The translations under genes were made by a program, and so were the position numbers. Positions 40,204-50,460 of a stretch of DNA of 64,000 nucleotides are shown piece after piece. The first letter of the stretch is position 1; every line of letters starts with the position of its first letter. Location: positions 1 to 64,000 of the forward strand of contig JANXVF010000011.1 in assembly GCA_025351785.1 (NCBI GenBank), read 5' to 3'. Origin of the DNA: Flavobacterium sp. Its GTDB lineage: Bacteria > Bacteroidota > Bacteroidia > Flavobacteriales > Flavobacteriaceae. Under the pieces are notes generated by a model. The model searched no databases and had not been told where the DNA came from. It was given only the letters and a program-made list of their open reading frames with translations.

Positions 40204-40713
40204 GATTTCATTTATCTCATAAACTATTTCTTGTATAGATTTATTATCTACAACAACAATTTTATCAGCTTGATTGTAATAAAAACTTCTTTCAAAAAGT
40301 TGCTTTGCTATAAATTCTTTTATTTCTTCAATTTGTAAATTAACCATAAGGGGTCTGTTTATAAAATCATTTTTCAATCTATCACATAAAGTTTCAACAG
40401 ATGCCTTTAGATAAATTGATATGCAATTTTCGTTATTGTATAATTTATAATTGTCATAATAGCAAGGTGTACCACCTCCCGTACTTATAATAAAATTTTC
40501 AGGACTTTTTAAAATTTCGGAAAAAAGCTGATGCTCAATTTTTCTAAAATAAAGTTCACCTTTTGAAAAAAAAATATCATTTATGCTCATTCCAACATTT
40601 TTAGCAATCAAATCATCTAATTCTACACAAGGAATTGATTTTATTTTAGAAAGTTCCTTACTTATAATTGACTTTCCAGAACCCATATAACCTATCAAAA
40701 TAACTTTTTTCAT
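40192..40713 (-). CDS. aroK: Shikimate kinase
   Basis: LIGYMGSGKSIISKELS Walker A, ELDDLIAKNVGMSINDIF, ISTGGGTPCY. Confidence 0.92.
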   Translation of the reverse strand: MKKVILIGYMGSGKSIISKELSKIKSIPCVELDDLIAKNVGMSINDIFFSKGELYFRKIEHQLFSEILKSPENFIISTGGGTPCYYDNYKLYNNENCISIYLKASVETLCDRLKNDFINRPLMVNLQIEEIKEFIAKQLFERSFYYNQADKIVVVDNKSIQEIVYEINEILMQ

Positions 40714-40783
40714 TAAATAAAACCTTATATATTAAGTCATTAAGAATTAAGACCTAAAAAAGACAAATTTAAAATAAAATTGC

Positions 40784-40815
40784 TTTGTAATATAAATAAT
40801 TACTACATATATTTG
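40784..40815 (+). promoter_or_regulatory. Promoter of the tRNA cluster
   Basis: TTTG (40784-40787) - 20 nt - TATATTTG (40808-40815). Confidence 0.75.
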
Positions 40816-40838
40816 CACCCTCTAAGAAAATAAAAAAA

Positions 40839-40911
40839 GACTCGATAGCTCAGTTGGTAGAGCACATCACTTTTAATGATGGGGTCCTGGGTTCGAGCCC
40901 CAGTCGGGTCA
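40839..40911 (+). tRNA. tRNA-Lys (anticodon TTT)
   Basis: Acceptor GACTCGA/TCGGGTC, anticodon loop CTTTTAA, T-loop GTTCGAGCC. Confidence 0.95.
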
Positions 40912-40935
40912 CTTTTTTTACTTTATTATTGTCAA

Positions 40936-41008
40936 GACTCGATAGCTCAGTTGGTAGAGCACATCACTTTTAATGATGGGGTCCTGGGTTCGAGCCCCAG
41001 TCGGGTCA
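40936..41008 (+). tRNA. tRNA-Lys (anticodon TTT), identical second copy
   Basis: Identical 73-nt sequence, 97-bp period. Confidence 0.95.
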
Positions 41009-41052
41009 CAAAAGTCGTTTGCCGTTGGTTGATGACTTTTTTATTTTTAATT

Positions 41053-41136
41053 GGCTTCGTGGAGAAATTGGTAGACTTGCCACCTTGAGGTGGTGGTGTT
41101 CGAAAGGACGTGTGGGTTCGAATCCCATCGAAGTCA
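41053..41136 (+). tRNA. tRNA-Leu (anticodon GAG)
   Basis: Acceptor GGCTTCG/CGAAGTC, anticodon stem CCACC/GGTGG with loop TTGAGGT, long variable arm, T-loop GTTCGAATC. Confidence 0.93.
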
Positions 41137-41235
41137 CAAACTTGAATTTATTTTATATAATTTCAAATTTCTAATTAATTGAAATCTCTTTCAATTTTAT
41201 TTCATTTCAGAGTTTTTTTAATCGTATTTTTTTAT

Positions 41236-41243
41236 TACTTTTG
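41236..41243 (+). promoter_or_regulatory. -7 element of the MerR-family regulator
   Basis: TACTTTTG matches TAnnTTTG, 21 nt before ATG 41265. Confidence 0.5.
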
Positions 41244-41264
41244 TTTAATGAAATATGAAAATCG

Positions 41265-42167
41265 ATGAACAATATAAAAAATACTTTTAGTATTAAGGAC
41301 TTAGAAAATTTATCTGGGATAAAAGCTCATACTATCAGAATTTGGGAAAAAAGATATAATGTTCTTGAACCAATGCGAACAGAAACTAACATAAGATTTT
41401 ATGATTTAGCCTGTTTGCAAAAACTTTTAAATATCACATTACTTCACGAGTATGGCTACAAAATCTCGAAGATTTCAAAAATTCCTGTTGAAAAAATTCC
41501 AGAATTAGTTAAAGAAATTATTTCTTCTCGTAGTGCAAAAACTCATGCCATAAGTTCATTTAAGTTGGCAATGATGAACTTCGATCAAACTTTATTTTTC
41601 AAAACCTATGACGAATTATTGTCAGAAAAATCTTTTAAAGAAATTTTTTATGATGTAGTAATCCCTTTGATGAATGAAATTGGTTTTTTGTGGCAAACAG
41701 ATACTATAACTCCCGCTCATGAACATTTTATAAGTTATCTGATAAAGCAAAAACTTTTGATAAATACTGAAAAAATACAGATTTTAGAGCCAACAAAAAC
41801 CGATAAGTTATTTGTACTCTATCTTCCTATGAACGAAATTCATGAGTTAGGACTTATGTATCTAAATTATGAAATTATATCTAATGGGTATAAGACAATT
41901 TATCTGGGCGAAAGCGTTCCTACTGAAAGCCTGAAAGATTTAAAAAATTATTTTGATAATATAGTTTTTGTATGTTACATGACTGTCGAACCAGAAAAAG
42001 CCTTTGTTAATAATTATGTAAAATTAATTGAAGATGAAGTTTTAAATGAAAGTTCTGAGTTATGGCTAATAGGAAGAATGACAGAATTTTATGATAAAAA
42101 AAATGAGCAGAATAACATACATTTGTTTAGTTCGATTGAACAATTGGTATATGCTTTGGAAAATTAA
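41265..42167 (+). CDS. MerR-family regulator with cobalamin-binding-like C-terminal domains (CarH/LitR-like)
   Basis: MerR HTH (FSIKDLENLSGIKAHTIRIWEKRY); W-x9-EH (WQTDTITPAHEH); E-x-H-x-x-G (EIHELG); adjacent to crt genes. Confidence 0.87.
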   Translation: MNNIKNTFSIKDLENLSGIKAHTIRIWEKRYNVLEPMRTETNIRFYDLACLQKLLNITLLHEYGYKISKISKIPVEKIPELVKEIISSRSAKTHAISSFKLAMMNFDQTLFFKTYDELLSEKSFKEIFYDVVIPLMNEIGFLWQTDTITPAHEHFISYLIKQKLLINTEKIQILEPTKTDKLFVLYLPMNEIHELGLMYLNYEIISNGYKTIYLGESVPTESLKDLKNYFDNIVFVCYMTVEPEKAFVNNYVKLIEDEVLNESSELWLIGRMTEFYDKKNEQNNIHLFSSIEQLVYALEN

Positions 42168-42198
42168 TATTTAAAATATAAGTTTCTTTAAAATAATA

Positions 42199-43662
42199 AT
42201 GAATAAAAATATTAAGATTATTGGTTCAGGATTTTCAGCTTTGTCAGCCTCATGTTACTTAGCAAAATTAGGGAATTCAGTAACTATTTACGAAAAAAAT
42301 AACACAATTGGTGGAAGAGCAAGACAGTTAATAAAAGATGGATTCACTTTTGATATTGGTCCATCTTGGTATTGGATGCCAGATGTATTTGAAAAATTCT
42401 TTGCTGATTTTAATAAAAAACCATCAGATTATTATGCATTAACAAAATTATCCCCCGCTTACAAAGTGTTTTTTGGAATTAATGAGTTCGTCACAATTGC
42501 AGATAATCTTCCCGAAATTATTACAACTTTTGAATCTATCGAAAAAGGAAGTGGTGCAAAATTAGAATCATTCATTAAAGAAGCGCAAAGCAATTATAAT
42601 ATTGCGATTAAAGATTTAGTTTATCGTCCTGGTGAGTCTCCATTAGAGCTAATAACTATAGAAACTGCTACTAAAGTGAATCAATTTTTTTCGAACATAA
42701 GTAAAGATGTAAGAAAAAAGTTCAAAAACAAAAAGCTCATTCAAATATTAGAATTCCCAGTGCTTTTTTTGGGAGCTAAGCCGTCTGACACTCCATCTTT
42801 TTATAGTTTTATGAACTTTGCAGATTTTGGATTAGGCACTTGGCAACCAGTTGGCGGTATGTATAGCGTAATTTTGGGAATGGAAAAATTGGCAAAAGAA
42901 CTTGGTGTTATTATACATACAAATGCAAGTGTTGATAAAATTATTGTTAAAAATAAAACAGCTGTTGGTATACAAATTAAAGAGGAGACAATTCTAGCAG
43001 ATATTATTTTATCAGGTGCCGATTATCATCATTCAGAAACATTATTGGAACCAGTGTATCGACAATATTCGGAAAAATACTGGCAAAGTAAAACTTTTGC
43101 ACCATCTTCGTTATTATTTTATGTTGGTTTTAATAAAAAACTAGAAAATGTAGTGCATCACAATTTATTTTTTGATGTAGATTTTGACCTACATGCTTCA
43201 GAAATTTACGATTCTCCAAAATGGCCAAAAGAACCTCTTTTTTATGCAAACTTTACTTCAGTAACAAGCGAAGGACTTGCACCTACAGGATGTGAAAATG
43301 GTTTTTTTTTGATTCCAATTGCACCAGGATTAGAGGATACACAACAGTTGAGAGATGAGTATTTTAATAAAATAATTATGCGTTTTGAATCAATTACTCA
43401 ACAAAATGTAAGAAATAGTATTATTTTTACTGAGTCTTTCTGTGTAAATGATTTTATAAAGGAATATAACTCATACAAAGGGAATGCTTATGGAATGGCA
43501 AATACTCTGTTTCAAACTGCATTTTTAAGACCAAAACTTAAAAGTAAAAAAGTAGAAAATTTATTTTTTACAGGACAATTAACTGTTCCTGGACCTGGAG
43601 TTCCACCATCATTAATTTCAGGTAAATTAGTTTCAGATTTGATAAAAAAATACAATAAATAA
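42199..43662 (+). CDS. crtI: Phytoene desaturase
   Basis: N-terminal GSGFSALSASCYLAKLGNSVTIYEKNNTIGGRARQ; C-terminal LFFTGQLTVPGPGVPPSLISGKLVSDLI. Confidence 0.93.
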   Translation: MNKNIKIIGSGFSALSASCYLAKLGNSVTIYEKNNTIGGRARQLIKDGFTFDIGPSWYWMPDVFEKFFADFNKKPSDYYALTKLSPAYKVFFGINEFVTIADNLPEIITTFESIEKGSGAKLESFIKEAQSNYNIAIKDLVYRPGESPLELITIETATKVNQFFSNISKDVRKKFKNKKLIQILEFPVLFLGAKPSDTPSFYSFMNFADFGLGTWQPVGGMYSVILGMEKLAKELGVIIHTNASVDKIIVKNKTAVGIQIKEETILADIILSGADYHHSETLLEPVYRQYSEKYWQSKTFAPSSLLFYVGFNKKLENVVHHNLFFDVDFDLHASEIYDSPKWPKEPLFYANFTSVTSEGLAPTGCENGFFLIPIAPGLEDTQQLRDEYFNKIIMRFESITQQNVRNSIIFTESFCVNDFIKEYNSYKGNAYGMANTLFQTAFLRPKLKSKKVENLFFTGQLTVPGPGVPPSLISGKLVSDLIKKYNK

Positions 43663-43680
43663 TAAGCACTACTAGTTATT

Positions 43681-44520
43681 ATGAAATCAATTTTTGATAA
43701 AGTTTCCTTTGAATGCAGTAAAAATGTAACTAAATCATACAGTACATCGTTTTCGTCTGCAGTAAAAATGTTAGCTCCAAGTATCAGACAGGACATCTAT
43801 AATATTTATGGATTTGTTCGTTTTGCAGATGAAATTGTAGACACTTTTCATGATTATAATAAAGAAGAATTATTTAATCTGTTTGAAAAAGATTTATCAA
43901 ATGCAATTCAAAATAAAATAAGCTTAAATCCCATATTAAATTCTTTCCAACATACAGTTACAAAATATAAAATTCCACTTGAACTTATAAATGCTTTCAT
44001 GAAAAGTATGAAGTTAGATTTGTCAAAAAAAGAATACAAAACTGATGATGAGTATAAAGAATATATTTATGGTTCTGCTGATGTAGTAGGTTTAATGTGT
44101 TTAAAAGTTTTTGTAAATGGTGATATTGCAAAATATGAAGAATTAAAAAATGGAGCTATGAGACTGGGTTCAGCATTTCAGAAAGTAAATTTTTTACGTG
44201 ATTTGAAAGCTGATTTTGACGATTTGAGTCGTACATATTTTCCGAATACAGATTTAACAAAATTGGATGAAATATCAAAACAACAAATAATTAAAGAAAT
44301 CGAAGCAGATTTTGAAGCAGGATATTTAGGGATTTTAAATTTGCCAATAGAAGCCAAATTTGGGGTTTACACAGCATATGTATATTATAAAAAACTACTT
44401 TCCAAATTAAAGAAAACACCTTCACTCGAAATAAAAAATACTCGAATTAGAGTTCCAGATTATCAAAAGTATGGACTTTTTGCTAAATGTTACTTTACTT
44501 ATAAACTCAATATAATTTAA
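43681..44520 (+). CDS. crtB: Phytoene synthase (squalene/phytoene synthase family)
   Basis: SYSTSFSSAVKML, YGFVRFADEIVDTFHDY, GSAFQKVNFLRDLKADFDDLSRTYFP. Confidence 0.94.
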   Translation: MKSIFDKVSFECSKNVTKSYSTSFSSAVKMLAPSIRQDIYNIYGFVRFADEIVDTFHDYNKEELFNLFEKDLSNAIQNKISLNPILNSFQHTVTKYKIPLELINAFMKSMKLDLSKKEYKTDDEYKEYIYGSADVVGLMCLKVFVNGDIAKYEELKNGAMRLGSAFQKVNFLRDLKADFDDLSRTYFPNTDLTKLDEISKQQIIKEIEADFEAGYLGILNLPIEAKFGVYTAYVYYKKLLSKLKKTPSLEIKNTRIRVPDYQKYGLFAKCYFTYKLNII

Positions 44521-44564
44521 GAATAATTTTAAAATTGTTTTACAACAATCAAAATTTTAATCTT

Positions 44565-44572
44565 TAAATTTG
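44565..44572 (+). promoter_or_regulatory. -7 element upstream of crtZ
   Basis: TAAATTTG matches TAnnTTTG, 17 nt before ATG 44590. Confidence 0.45.
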
Positions 44573-44589
44573 TAAATATCAATATTATT

Positions 44590-45033
44590 ATGTGGATTCA
44601 TCTTTTAGTTTTTTTCTTAACATTTTTTATAATGGAGTTTATGGCTTGGTTTACTCACAAATACGTAATGCACGGTTTTTTGTGGAATTTACATGCCGAT
44701 CATCACAAAAAAGATCATGATTCGTGGTTTGAGCGTAACGATACTTTTTTTATTTTTTATGCTGTAGTAAGTATCGGATGCTTTTTATTATGGCAAAAAG
44801 GGATTCTCGAAATCGGAATTTCTATAGGTTTAGGTATTTTTGCTTATGGTTTAGCTTACTTCATCGTTCACGATATTTTTATACATCAACGTTTCAAAAT
44901 GTTTAGAAACGCTAATAATATTTATGCAAAAGGAGTTAGACGTGCACACAAAATGCATCACAAACATGTTGGTAAAGGTGATGGAGAATGTTTCGGAATG
45001 TTGATGGTTCCTTTTAAATATTTTAAAAAATAA
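44590..45033 (+). CDS. crtZ: Beta-carotene hydroxylase (fatty acid hydroxylase superfamily)
   Basis: HKYVMHGFLWNLHADHHKKDH, HDIFIHQRF, RRAHKMHHKH histidine boxes. Confidence 0.93.
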   Translation: MWIHLLVFFLTFFIMEFMAWFTHKYVMHGFLWNLHADHHKKDHDSWFERNDTFFIFYAVVSIGCFLLWQKGILEIGISIGLGIFAYGLAYFIVHDIFIHQRFKMFRNANNIYAKGVRRAHKMHHKHVGKGDGECFGMLMVPFKYFKK

Positions 45034-45062
45034 GTTCAGTTTAACTTATGATATAGTTTATA

Positions 45063-45839
45063 TTACAGTTTTTTAGCCTCATTCCAAAAAACATCCATTT
45101 CTGTCAAAGTCATATCCATTAGGGGTTTGCCAAGCTGATTTGCTTTACTTTCAAGATATTGAAAACGTTTAATAAATTTTTTATTGGTTCGTTCTAAAGC
45201 ATCTTCTGGATTAATATTTAAAAACCGAGCATAATTTATCATAGAAAATAAAACATCTCCAAACTCAGCCTCAATTTTGTCTTGATTTTTAGCTTCAACT
45301 TCAACTTGCAATTCTTGTAATTCTTCTTGCACTTTATCCCAAACTTGGTGTGGCTCTTCCCAGTCAAATCCTACTCCTTTTGCTTTATCTTGTATTCGAG
45401 AAGCTTTTACTAGTGCCGGTAAACTTTTGGGAACCCCTTCTAGGACTGATTTTTTTCCTTCTTTCAATTTTAACTTTTCCCAATTCTGCTTTACTTCTTC
45501 TTCGTCTTTTACAACTACATCACCATAAATATGGGGATGACGATGTATTAATTTATCAGAAATTTCATTACAAACGTCAGCAATATCAAAGTCGTTAGTC
45601 TCACTTCCTATTTTTGCATAAAAAATAATATGTAGTAATAAATCGCCTAATTCTTTTTTAACTTCTTCTATATTATTATCTAAAATTGCATCACCAAGTT
45701 CGTAAGTTTCTTCGATTGTCAAATGTCTCAAAGATTGCATAGTTTGCTTTTTATCCCACGGACAATTTTCACGCAATTCATCCATTATTTTTAGTAATCT
45801 CTCAAAAGATTTAAGTTGAAATTGTAATGAATTTGACAT
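45063..45839 (-). CDS. mazG: Nucleoside triphosphate pyrophosphohydrolase
   Basis: LRENCPWDKKQTMQSLRHLTIEETYEL, KKELGDLLLHIIFYA, EFGDVLFSMINYAR. Confidence 0.94.
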   Translation of the reverse strand: MSNSLQFQLKSFERLLKIMDELRENCPWDKKQTMQSLRHLTIEETYELGDAILDNNIEEVKKELGDLLLHIIFYAKIGSETNDFDIADVCNEISDKLIHRHPHIYGDVVVKDEEEVKQNWEKLKLKEGKKSVLEGVPKSLPALVKASRIQDKAKGVGFDWEEPHQVWDKVQEELQELQVEVEAKNQDKIEAEFGDVLFSMINYARFLNINPEDALERTNKKFIKRFQYLESKANQLGKPLMDMTLTEMDVFWNEAKKL

Positions 45840-45861
45840 ATATTTTTTTTATAAAAATAAT

Positions 45862-45894
45862 AAATCCTGTTAAGAAATTTTCATAACAGGATTT
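45862..45894 (-). terminator. Hairpin terminator between mazG and the DUF5606-like gene
   Basis: 11-bp stem AAATCCTGTTA...TAACAGGATTT. Confidence 0.65.
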
Positions 45895-45915
45895 AAAAAT
45901 TAAATTATTTTGAAT

Positions 45916-46458
45916 CTATTTTTTTGTTTTTGGCTCAGTCGGACCCTTTTTTATAGTCACTTTTTTACTCTTTGTTTCTTTTTCAGATTTTTCAACTTTA
46001 TCAGTTTTCAGAATTTCTTTTGCATCTTCGCCAGAAATTTCTTTTGCTTCAGAGGCTTCAATATTTTTTGGTTCTTCTTTTGAAACTAAACCTTTACTTT
46101 GTAAAATATTATACCAATTAAAAACTTTTTTTATATCTGATGGATACACTCTTGTTGTATCATAATCAGGAACTATTTCTGTAAAATAAGCAATTAATTT
46201 ATCGTTATCTTCTTTGTGGGAAATTGTAGGTCCTTCATTTTCTTTTACTGCAATTTCTCGCATAATTTCTGCAAGAGGTTTTTCAGTAGTATGTGTATAC
46301 ATTGATATTTCCGATAGTAAACTCACATTACTTTTCATTCCTACAGTTATTTTTTTTCCATCAAGTAATGATTCGGCTACAAATCCTGATCTTGTTTGAA
46401 CTTTTAATGCATACAAACCTGGTTTTCCAGAAATGGCTAATATTTTTTCTACATTCAT
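45916..46458 (-). CDS. DUF5606-like protein
   Basis: MNVEKILAISGKPGLYALKVQTRSGFVAESLLDGKKITVG; Lys-rich tail. Confidence 0.78.
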   Translation of the reverse strand: MNVEKILAISGKPGLYALKVQTRSGFVAESLLDGKKITVGMKSNVSLLSEISMYTHTTEKPLAEIMREIAVKENEGPTISHKEDNDKLIAYFTEIVPDYDTTRVYPSDIKKVFNWYNILQSKGLVSKEEPKNIEASEAKEISGEDAKEILKTDKVEKSEKETKSKKVTIKKGPTEPKTKK

Positions 46459-46500
46459 TTTTTAATCTTTATGATTTTTTATAATTTATTGATTTTTAAA

Positions 46501-47088
46501 TTACCTGCCTTTTTTGTTTACAAATCGCATTCGATAGTCAGGAAATGCTTTACCATCCATTATATTTTGCAATTTCTTTTTTATTAATGTTTTTTTTAAC
46601 GAAGATATTTTATCTGTAAATAATATTCCTTCAATATGGTCATACTCATGTTGAATAACTCGTGCAATTATTCCATCATAAATTTCAGTTTTTTTGATGA
46701 AATTTTCATCAAAGTACTCAATTTTTATTCTTTCGTTTCTAGTTACGTCTTCGCGAACATCTGGAATGCTCAAGCAACCTTCATTAAAAACCCACTCATT
46801 TCCTTCTTCAAGTAGAATTTTTGCATTTATAAAAGTTTGTTTAAATCCTTTCAATTGCTGTTGTTCGTCTTTAGACAATTTTTCGCTATCACTAAAAGGT
46901 TCAGTATCTATAACAAAAAGGCGTATCGCTAAACCAATTTGTGGTGCTGCTAAACCAACTCCAAAAGCATTATACATGGTTTCATACATATTAGCAATCA
47001 ACACATTTAAGTTTGGATAATCTGATGAAATTTCGTCACCTATTTTTCTTAAAACTGGATCACCATACCCAACTATTGGTAGTATCAT
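46501..47088 (-). CDS. def: Peptide deformylase
   Basis: GVGLAAPQIG, NEGCLSIPD, VIQHEYDHIEGILF. Confidence 0.95.
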   Translation of the reverse strand: MILPIVGYGDPVLRKIGDEISSDYPNLNVLIANMYETMYNAFGVGLAAPQIGLAIRLFVIDTEPFSDSEKLSKDEQQQLKGFKQTFINAKILLEEGNEWVFNEGCLSIPDVREDVTRNERIKIEYFDENFIKKTEIYDGIIARVIQHEYDHIEGILFTDKISSLKKTLIKKKLQNIMDGKAFPDYRMRFVNKKGR

Positions 47089-47181
47089 TGTATATTCAAA
47101 TTTGGAAATTTAAAAATTTTAATTAAAAAACTTCTACAAAAGTAATGAAAAAAAATAAAGAACTTTAAAATATTGAATGTC

Positions 47182-47213
47182 AAAAAAAAACTCCAACCTT
47201 TCGATTGGAGTTT
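47182..47213 (-). terminator. Intrinsic terminator of the M1 peptidase gene
   Basis: 9-bp stem AAACTCCAA/TTGGAGTTT with minus-strand T-run. Confidence 0.82.
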
Positions 47214-47230
47214 AAAATTAAATATTTTTT

Positions 47231-49474
47231 TTAGTCTTTAGTAAATTCGAAAGATTGACCTGAAATGGATAATGTAAATCCTGTTTTAGCATCATTATAT
47301 TGAACTGTAACTCCAGCTTCTTTAAAAGTAAATTTACCATTTCCTTCATTTTCTAACGGCAACGAAGGCTGACCTGTGGCATTCATAACTAAATTTCCGT
47401 CTTCATCAATAGCTGTTACTTTTATAGGAATTTTTTTGCTAGAAAAATTACCGAGATATGGATCTAAACTAGCCGTTTTCTCAATGCCATTTTTTGCATT
47501 TGTCCATAAATTATTTTCATCATTAATATCAGGAAAAACATTATCAGGATCTAATGTAATCGAATCTAATTCTTCATTTGAATCAAATTTAAAAGTCCAA
47601 GAGTTATTTCGCTCCCAAATTTCGACAGGTAATTTTTTTCGTGTTACAGCACCGCTTTTGGTTTTAATATCTAAAACTACTGGCATCGCTAACTTTTCTA
47701 AATTATCGATTGTGATAATAGCACCGTTTTTAGCATCATTTTTTACATATTTTACTTTTGAAATAGATTGATCTAATTTCCAATTATTAAAAAACCAACC
47801 TCTCCAAAACCAATTTAAATCTTCGCCCGAAACGTTTTCGATTGTTCTAAAAAAATCATCTGGCATTGGATGTTTAAAAGCCCAACGGTCTACATATGTT
47901 CTAAAAGCAGCATCAAAACGATCTTTTCCCAAAATTTCATTTCTTAAAATATCTAAACCAGCGCCTGGCTTAAAATATGCTAAAATGCCTAGATTTTTTT
48001 CTTGCAAATTATCCGGAGCAGCCATAATGGGTTCCATATCAGAATTTGTTAATGTTGTAGCCGCTTGATGCAAATTTGCTGTTGGTTGTTTATATTCTCC
48101 ATTATTAAAATCTTGAGAACTTACACCATTTATAAAAGTATTAAAACCTTCATCCATCCAAGCAAACAATCGCTCATTAGATCCCACAATCATTGGAAAC
48201 CATCCATGACCAAATTCATGATCTGTAACACCCCAAAGCGACTCACCTTTTGAAGTTGATCCACAAAAAACGATACCTGGATATTCCATTCCTCCTGCAT
48301 TTGAAGCTACATTTGTTGCAGCAGGATAAGGAAATTCAAACCATCTTTTAGAATAATTTTCGATTGATGTTTTAGTATATTCGGTTGCTCTGCCCCAAGC
48401 ATCTTGCCCATCACTTTCTACAGGATAAGTAGATATTGCCAGCGATTTTTTACCACTTGGTAAATTAATTCGTGCAGCATCAACAATAAAAGAGGCTGAT
48501 GAAGCCCATGACACATCACGAGCATTTTTTATTTTAAACTTCCATGTCAAATTAGTTTTTCCAGCAGGTCTAGAAGTTGGATTAGTTACTTCATCTGCAG
48601 TTCTTATCATGACAGTTTTATCACTTTTTTTTGCAGCTTCCCATCGTTTTAATTGCTCAGAAGTATATACCTCGTTAGGATTTAATAATTCGCCTGAACA
48701 AACTACAATATGATTTGCAGGAGTTGTAATCGCTACATCAAAATCTCCATATTCTAAATAAAATTCGCCTGCGCCAAGATAAGGATGTGTATCCCAACCT
48801 CGAATATCGTCATAAACACACATTCTAGGATACCATTGTGCAACACAGAAAATTTTACCATTTTTAGTATCTAAAATTCCCATTCTGTCAGAACCATACT
48901 CGGGTGAAATAAATGAGAACTCAAATTTTAATTTAATGCTACCACCGTTAGCATTTAACTGTTCTGGCAATTCAATTTTCATTCGTGTATCAACTACCGA
49001 ATATTTAGCCTCTTTTTCAATCAATTTACCGCCTATTGTAGCACTAATTTTAACCGATTTAAATTTAAATCCACCATCAAAATCTTGACCTTTATCACCA
49101 TTTCTGCTTCCTTTAAGAGGAATTATTGCTTTTCCGCGGGAATCCTTTTTAAATAAATTTTGATCTACATTCAACCATAAAAACCCAAGTTTATCTGGAC
49201 TATTATTAGTATAAGTTAGCGTTTCGCTTCCTGTAATTTCGCTAGTTTTATCATTTAATGTTGCTACAATAGAATAATCAGCTCTGTTTTGCCAATATTT
49301 TGCTCCAGGTTGTCCACTTGCGGCTCTTGTGTCTGTGCCATTTTTAGTATAAAAATTAGTACCAAAAGCTTCATTATAATTATAGTTTGATTTTGGTTTT
49401 TCCTGTGCAAAAGAGAGGAAAAATCCAAAACTTAAAGCCATAACCGAAAATACTTTAAAAAAATTGTTTTTCAT
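47231..49474 (-). CDS. M1 family metallopeptidase
   Basis: [39 protein letters not shown] (HExxH-x18-E). Confidence 0.92.
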   Translation of the reverse strand: MKNNFFKVFSVMALSFGFFLSFAQEKPKSNYNYNEAFGTNFYTKNGTDTRAASGQPGAKYWQNRADYSIVATLNDKTSEITGSETLTYTNNSPDKLGFLWLNVDQNLFKKDSRGKAIIPLKGSRNGDKGQDFDGGFKFKSVKISATIGGKLIEKEAKYSVVDTRMKIELPEQLNANGGSIKLKFEFSFISPEYGSDRMGILDTKNGKIFCVAQWYPRMCVYDDIRGWDTHPYLGAGEFYLEYGDFDVAITTPANHIVVCSGELLNPNEVYTSEQLKRWEAAKKSDKTVMIRTADEVTNPTSRPAGKTNLTWKFKIKNARDVSWASSASFIVDAARINLPSGKKSLAISTYPVESDGQDAWGRATEYTKTSIENYSKRWFEFPYPAATNVASNAGGMEYPGIVFCGSTSKGESLWGVTDHEFGHGWFPMIVGSNERLFAWMDEGFNTFINGVSSQDFNNGEYKQPTANLHQAATTLTNSDMEPIMAAPDNLQEKNLGILAYFKPGAGLDILRNEILGKDRFDAAFRTYVDRWAFKHPMPDDFFRTIENVSGEDLNWFWRGWFFNNWKLDQSISKVKYVKNDAKNGAIITIDNLEKLAMPVVLDIKTKSGAVTRKKLPVEIWERNNSWTFKFDSNEELDSITLDPDNVFPDINDENNLWTNAKNGIEKTASLDPYLGNFSSKKIPIKVTAIDEDGNLVMNATGQPSLPLENEGNGKFTFKEAGVTVQYNDAKTGFTLSISGQSFEFTKD

Positions 49475-49596
49475 ATTGATTAGTGTTGAAATTTGATGTA
49501 CAAAAATAATTAAATGTAAGACTCTATTTAATTTATTTGTTACATAATTTTATAAAATAAATTTATTAGGTACATTTACTACATAAAATTTTACAA

Positions 49597-50451
49597 TTGA
49601 TTTCAACTATTTCTAATTTCTTTTTAACTGCTACAATAAATTCGAGAGGAGCTGAATTGACTTTTTTAAAAAATAATGAATCAAATAAAAATTATATTTG
49701 GGATGCAGATCCCACAGTTTGGGCAAAACATGCGCCAGTTTTATTTCCTATTGTAGGTAGCTTAAAAAATAACAGTTATAGCTATAAAAATAGTAAATAT
49801 TCACTTTTTAGACATGGTTTTGCTAGAGATTCAGAGTTTGAAATCATCAGTCAAAATTCTCTTGAAATAAAATATTCTTTAAAATATTCGGAGCATACTT
49901 TAAAAAAATACCCTTTTAAATTTGATTTGCAAATAACTTACACGCTCATTAATAATTTGTTATCTGTTAATTATCATGTTTTTAATTTAGATAAAATAAC
50001 AATTCCATTTTCGATAGGAGGTCATCCTGCATTTTCTTTATCTAAAAATATTGAGAATTATAGTTTAGAATTTGAAACTCAAGAAGTTTTAAATTGTTTC
50101 ACTTTGGTAAATGATTTACTATCAGATGCTACTTATGACATAAATTTAATTGATAAAAAAATGTTGCTTTCATCTGAAATTTTTGAAAATGATGCTTTAA
50201 TATTTAAAAAATTAAAATCTAAATTCATCATACTTTTAGAAAATGAAAAGCCATTACTGAAAATTAAATTTAATGACTTTGAAAATTTAGGAATTTGGAC
50301 AAAAAATCAGGCTCAGTTTATTTGTATAGAACCTTGGCTTGGATATTCTGATTTTGAAAATGCTAGTGGGAATTTGTTTGAAAAAGAAGGAATTCAAATT
50401 CTCGAACAAAATAAAAGTTTTCAATGCAGTTACTCTTTAGAAATTTTATAA
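49597..50451 (+). CDS. Aldose 1-epimerase family protein
   Basis: NSRGAELTFLKN, WAKHAPVLFPIVGSLKNNSY, RHGFARDSEF, GGHPAFSL, CIEPWLGYSD; possible non-ATG or alternative start. Confidence 0.85.
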   Translation: MISTISNFFLTATINSRGAELTFLKNNESNKNYIWDADPTVWAKHAPVLFPIVGSLKNNSYSYKNSKYSLFRHGFARDSEFEIISQNSLEIKYSLKYSEHTLKKYPFKFDLQITYTLINNLLSVNYHVFNLDKITIPFSIGGHPAFSLSKNIENYSLEFETQEVLNCFTLVNDLLSDATYDINLIDKKMLLSSEIFENDALIFKKLKSKFIILLENEKPLLKIKFNDFENLGIWTKNQAQFICIEPWLGYSDFENASGNLFEKEGIQILEQNKSFQCSYSLEIL

Positions 50452-50460
50452 ATTGCTTAC

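Noticed and set aside
40876-41088. 70-aa ORF on the + strand (MMGSWVRAPVGSLFLL...)
   Set aside because: Lies across the tRNA-Lys genes; its repeated peptide is translation of the duplicated tRNA.
47376-47771. 131-aa + strand ORF
   Set aside because: Antisense to the M1 peptidase coding sequence; no recognisable domain or promoter.
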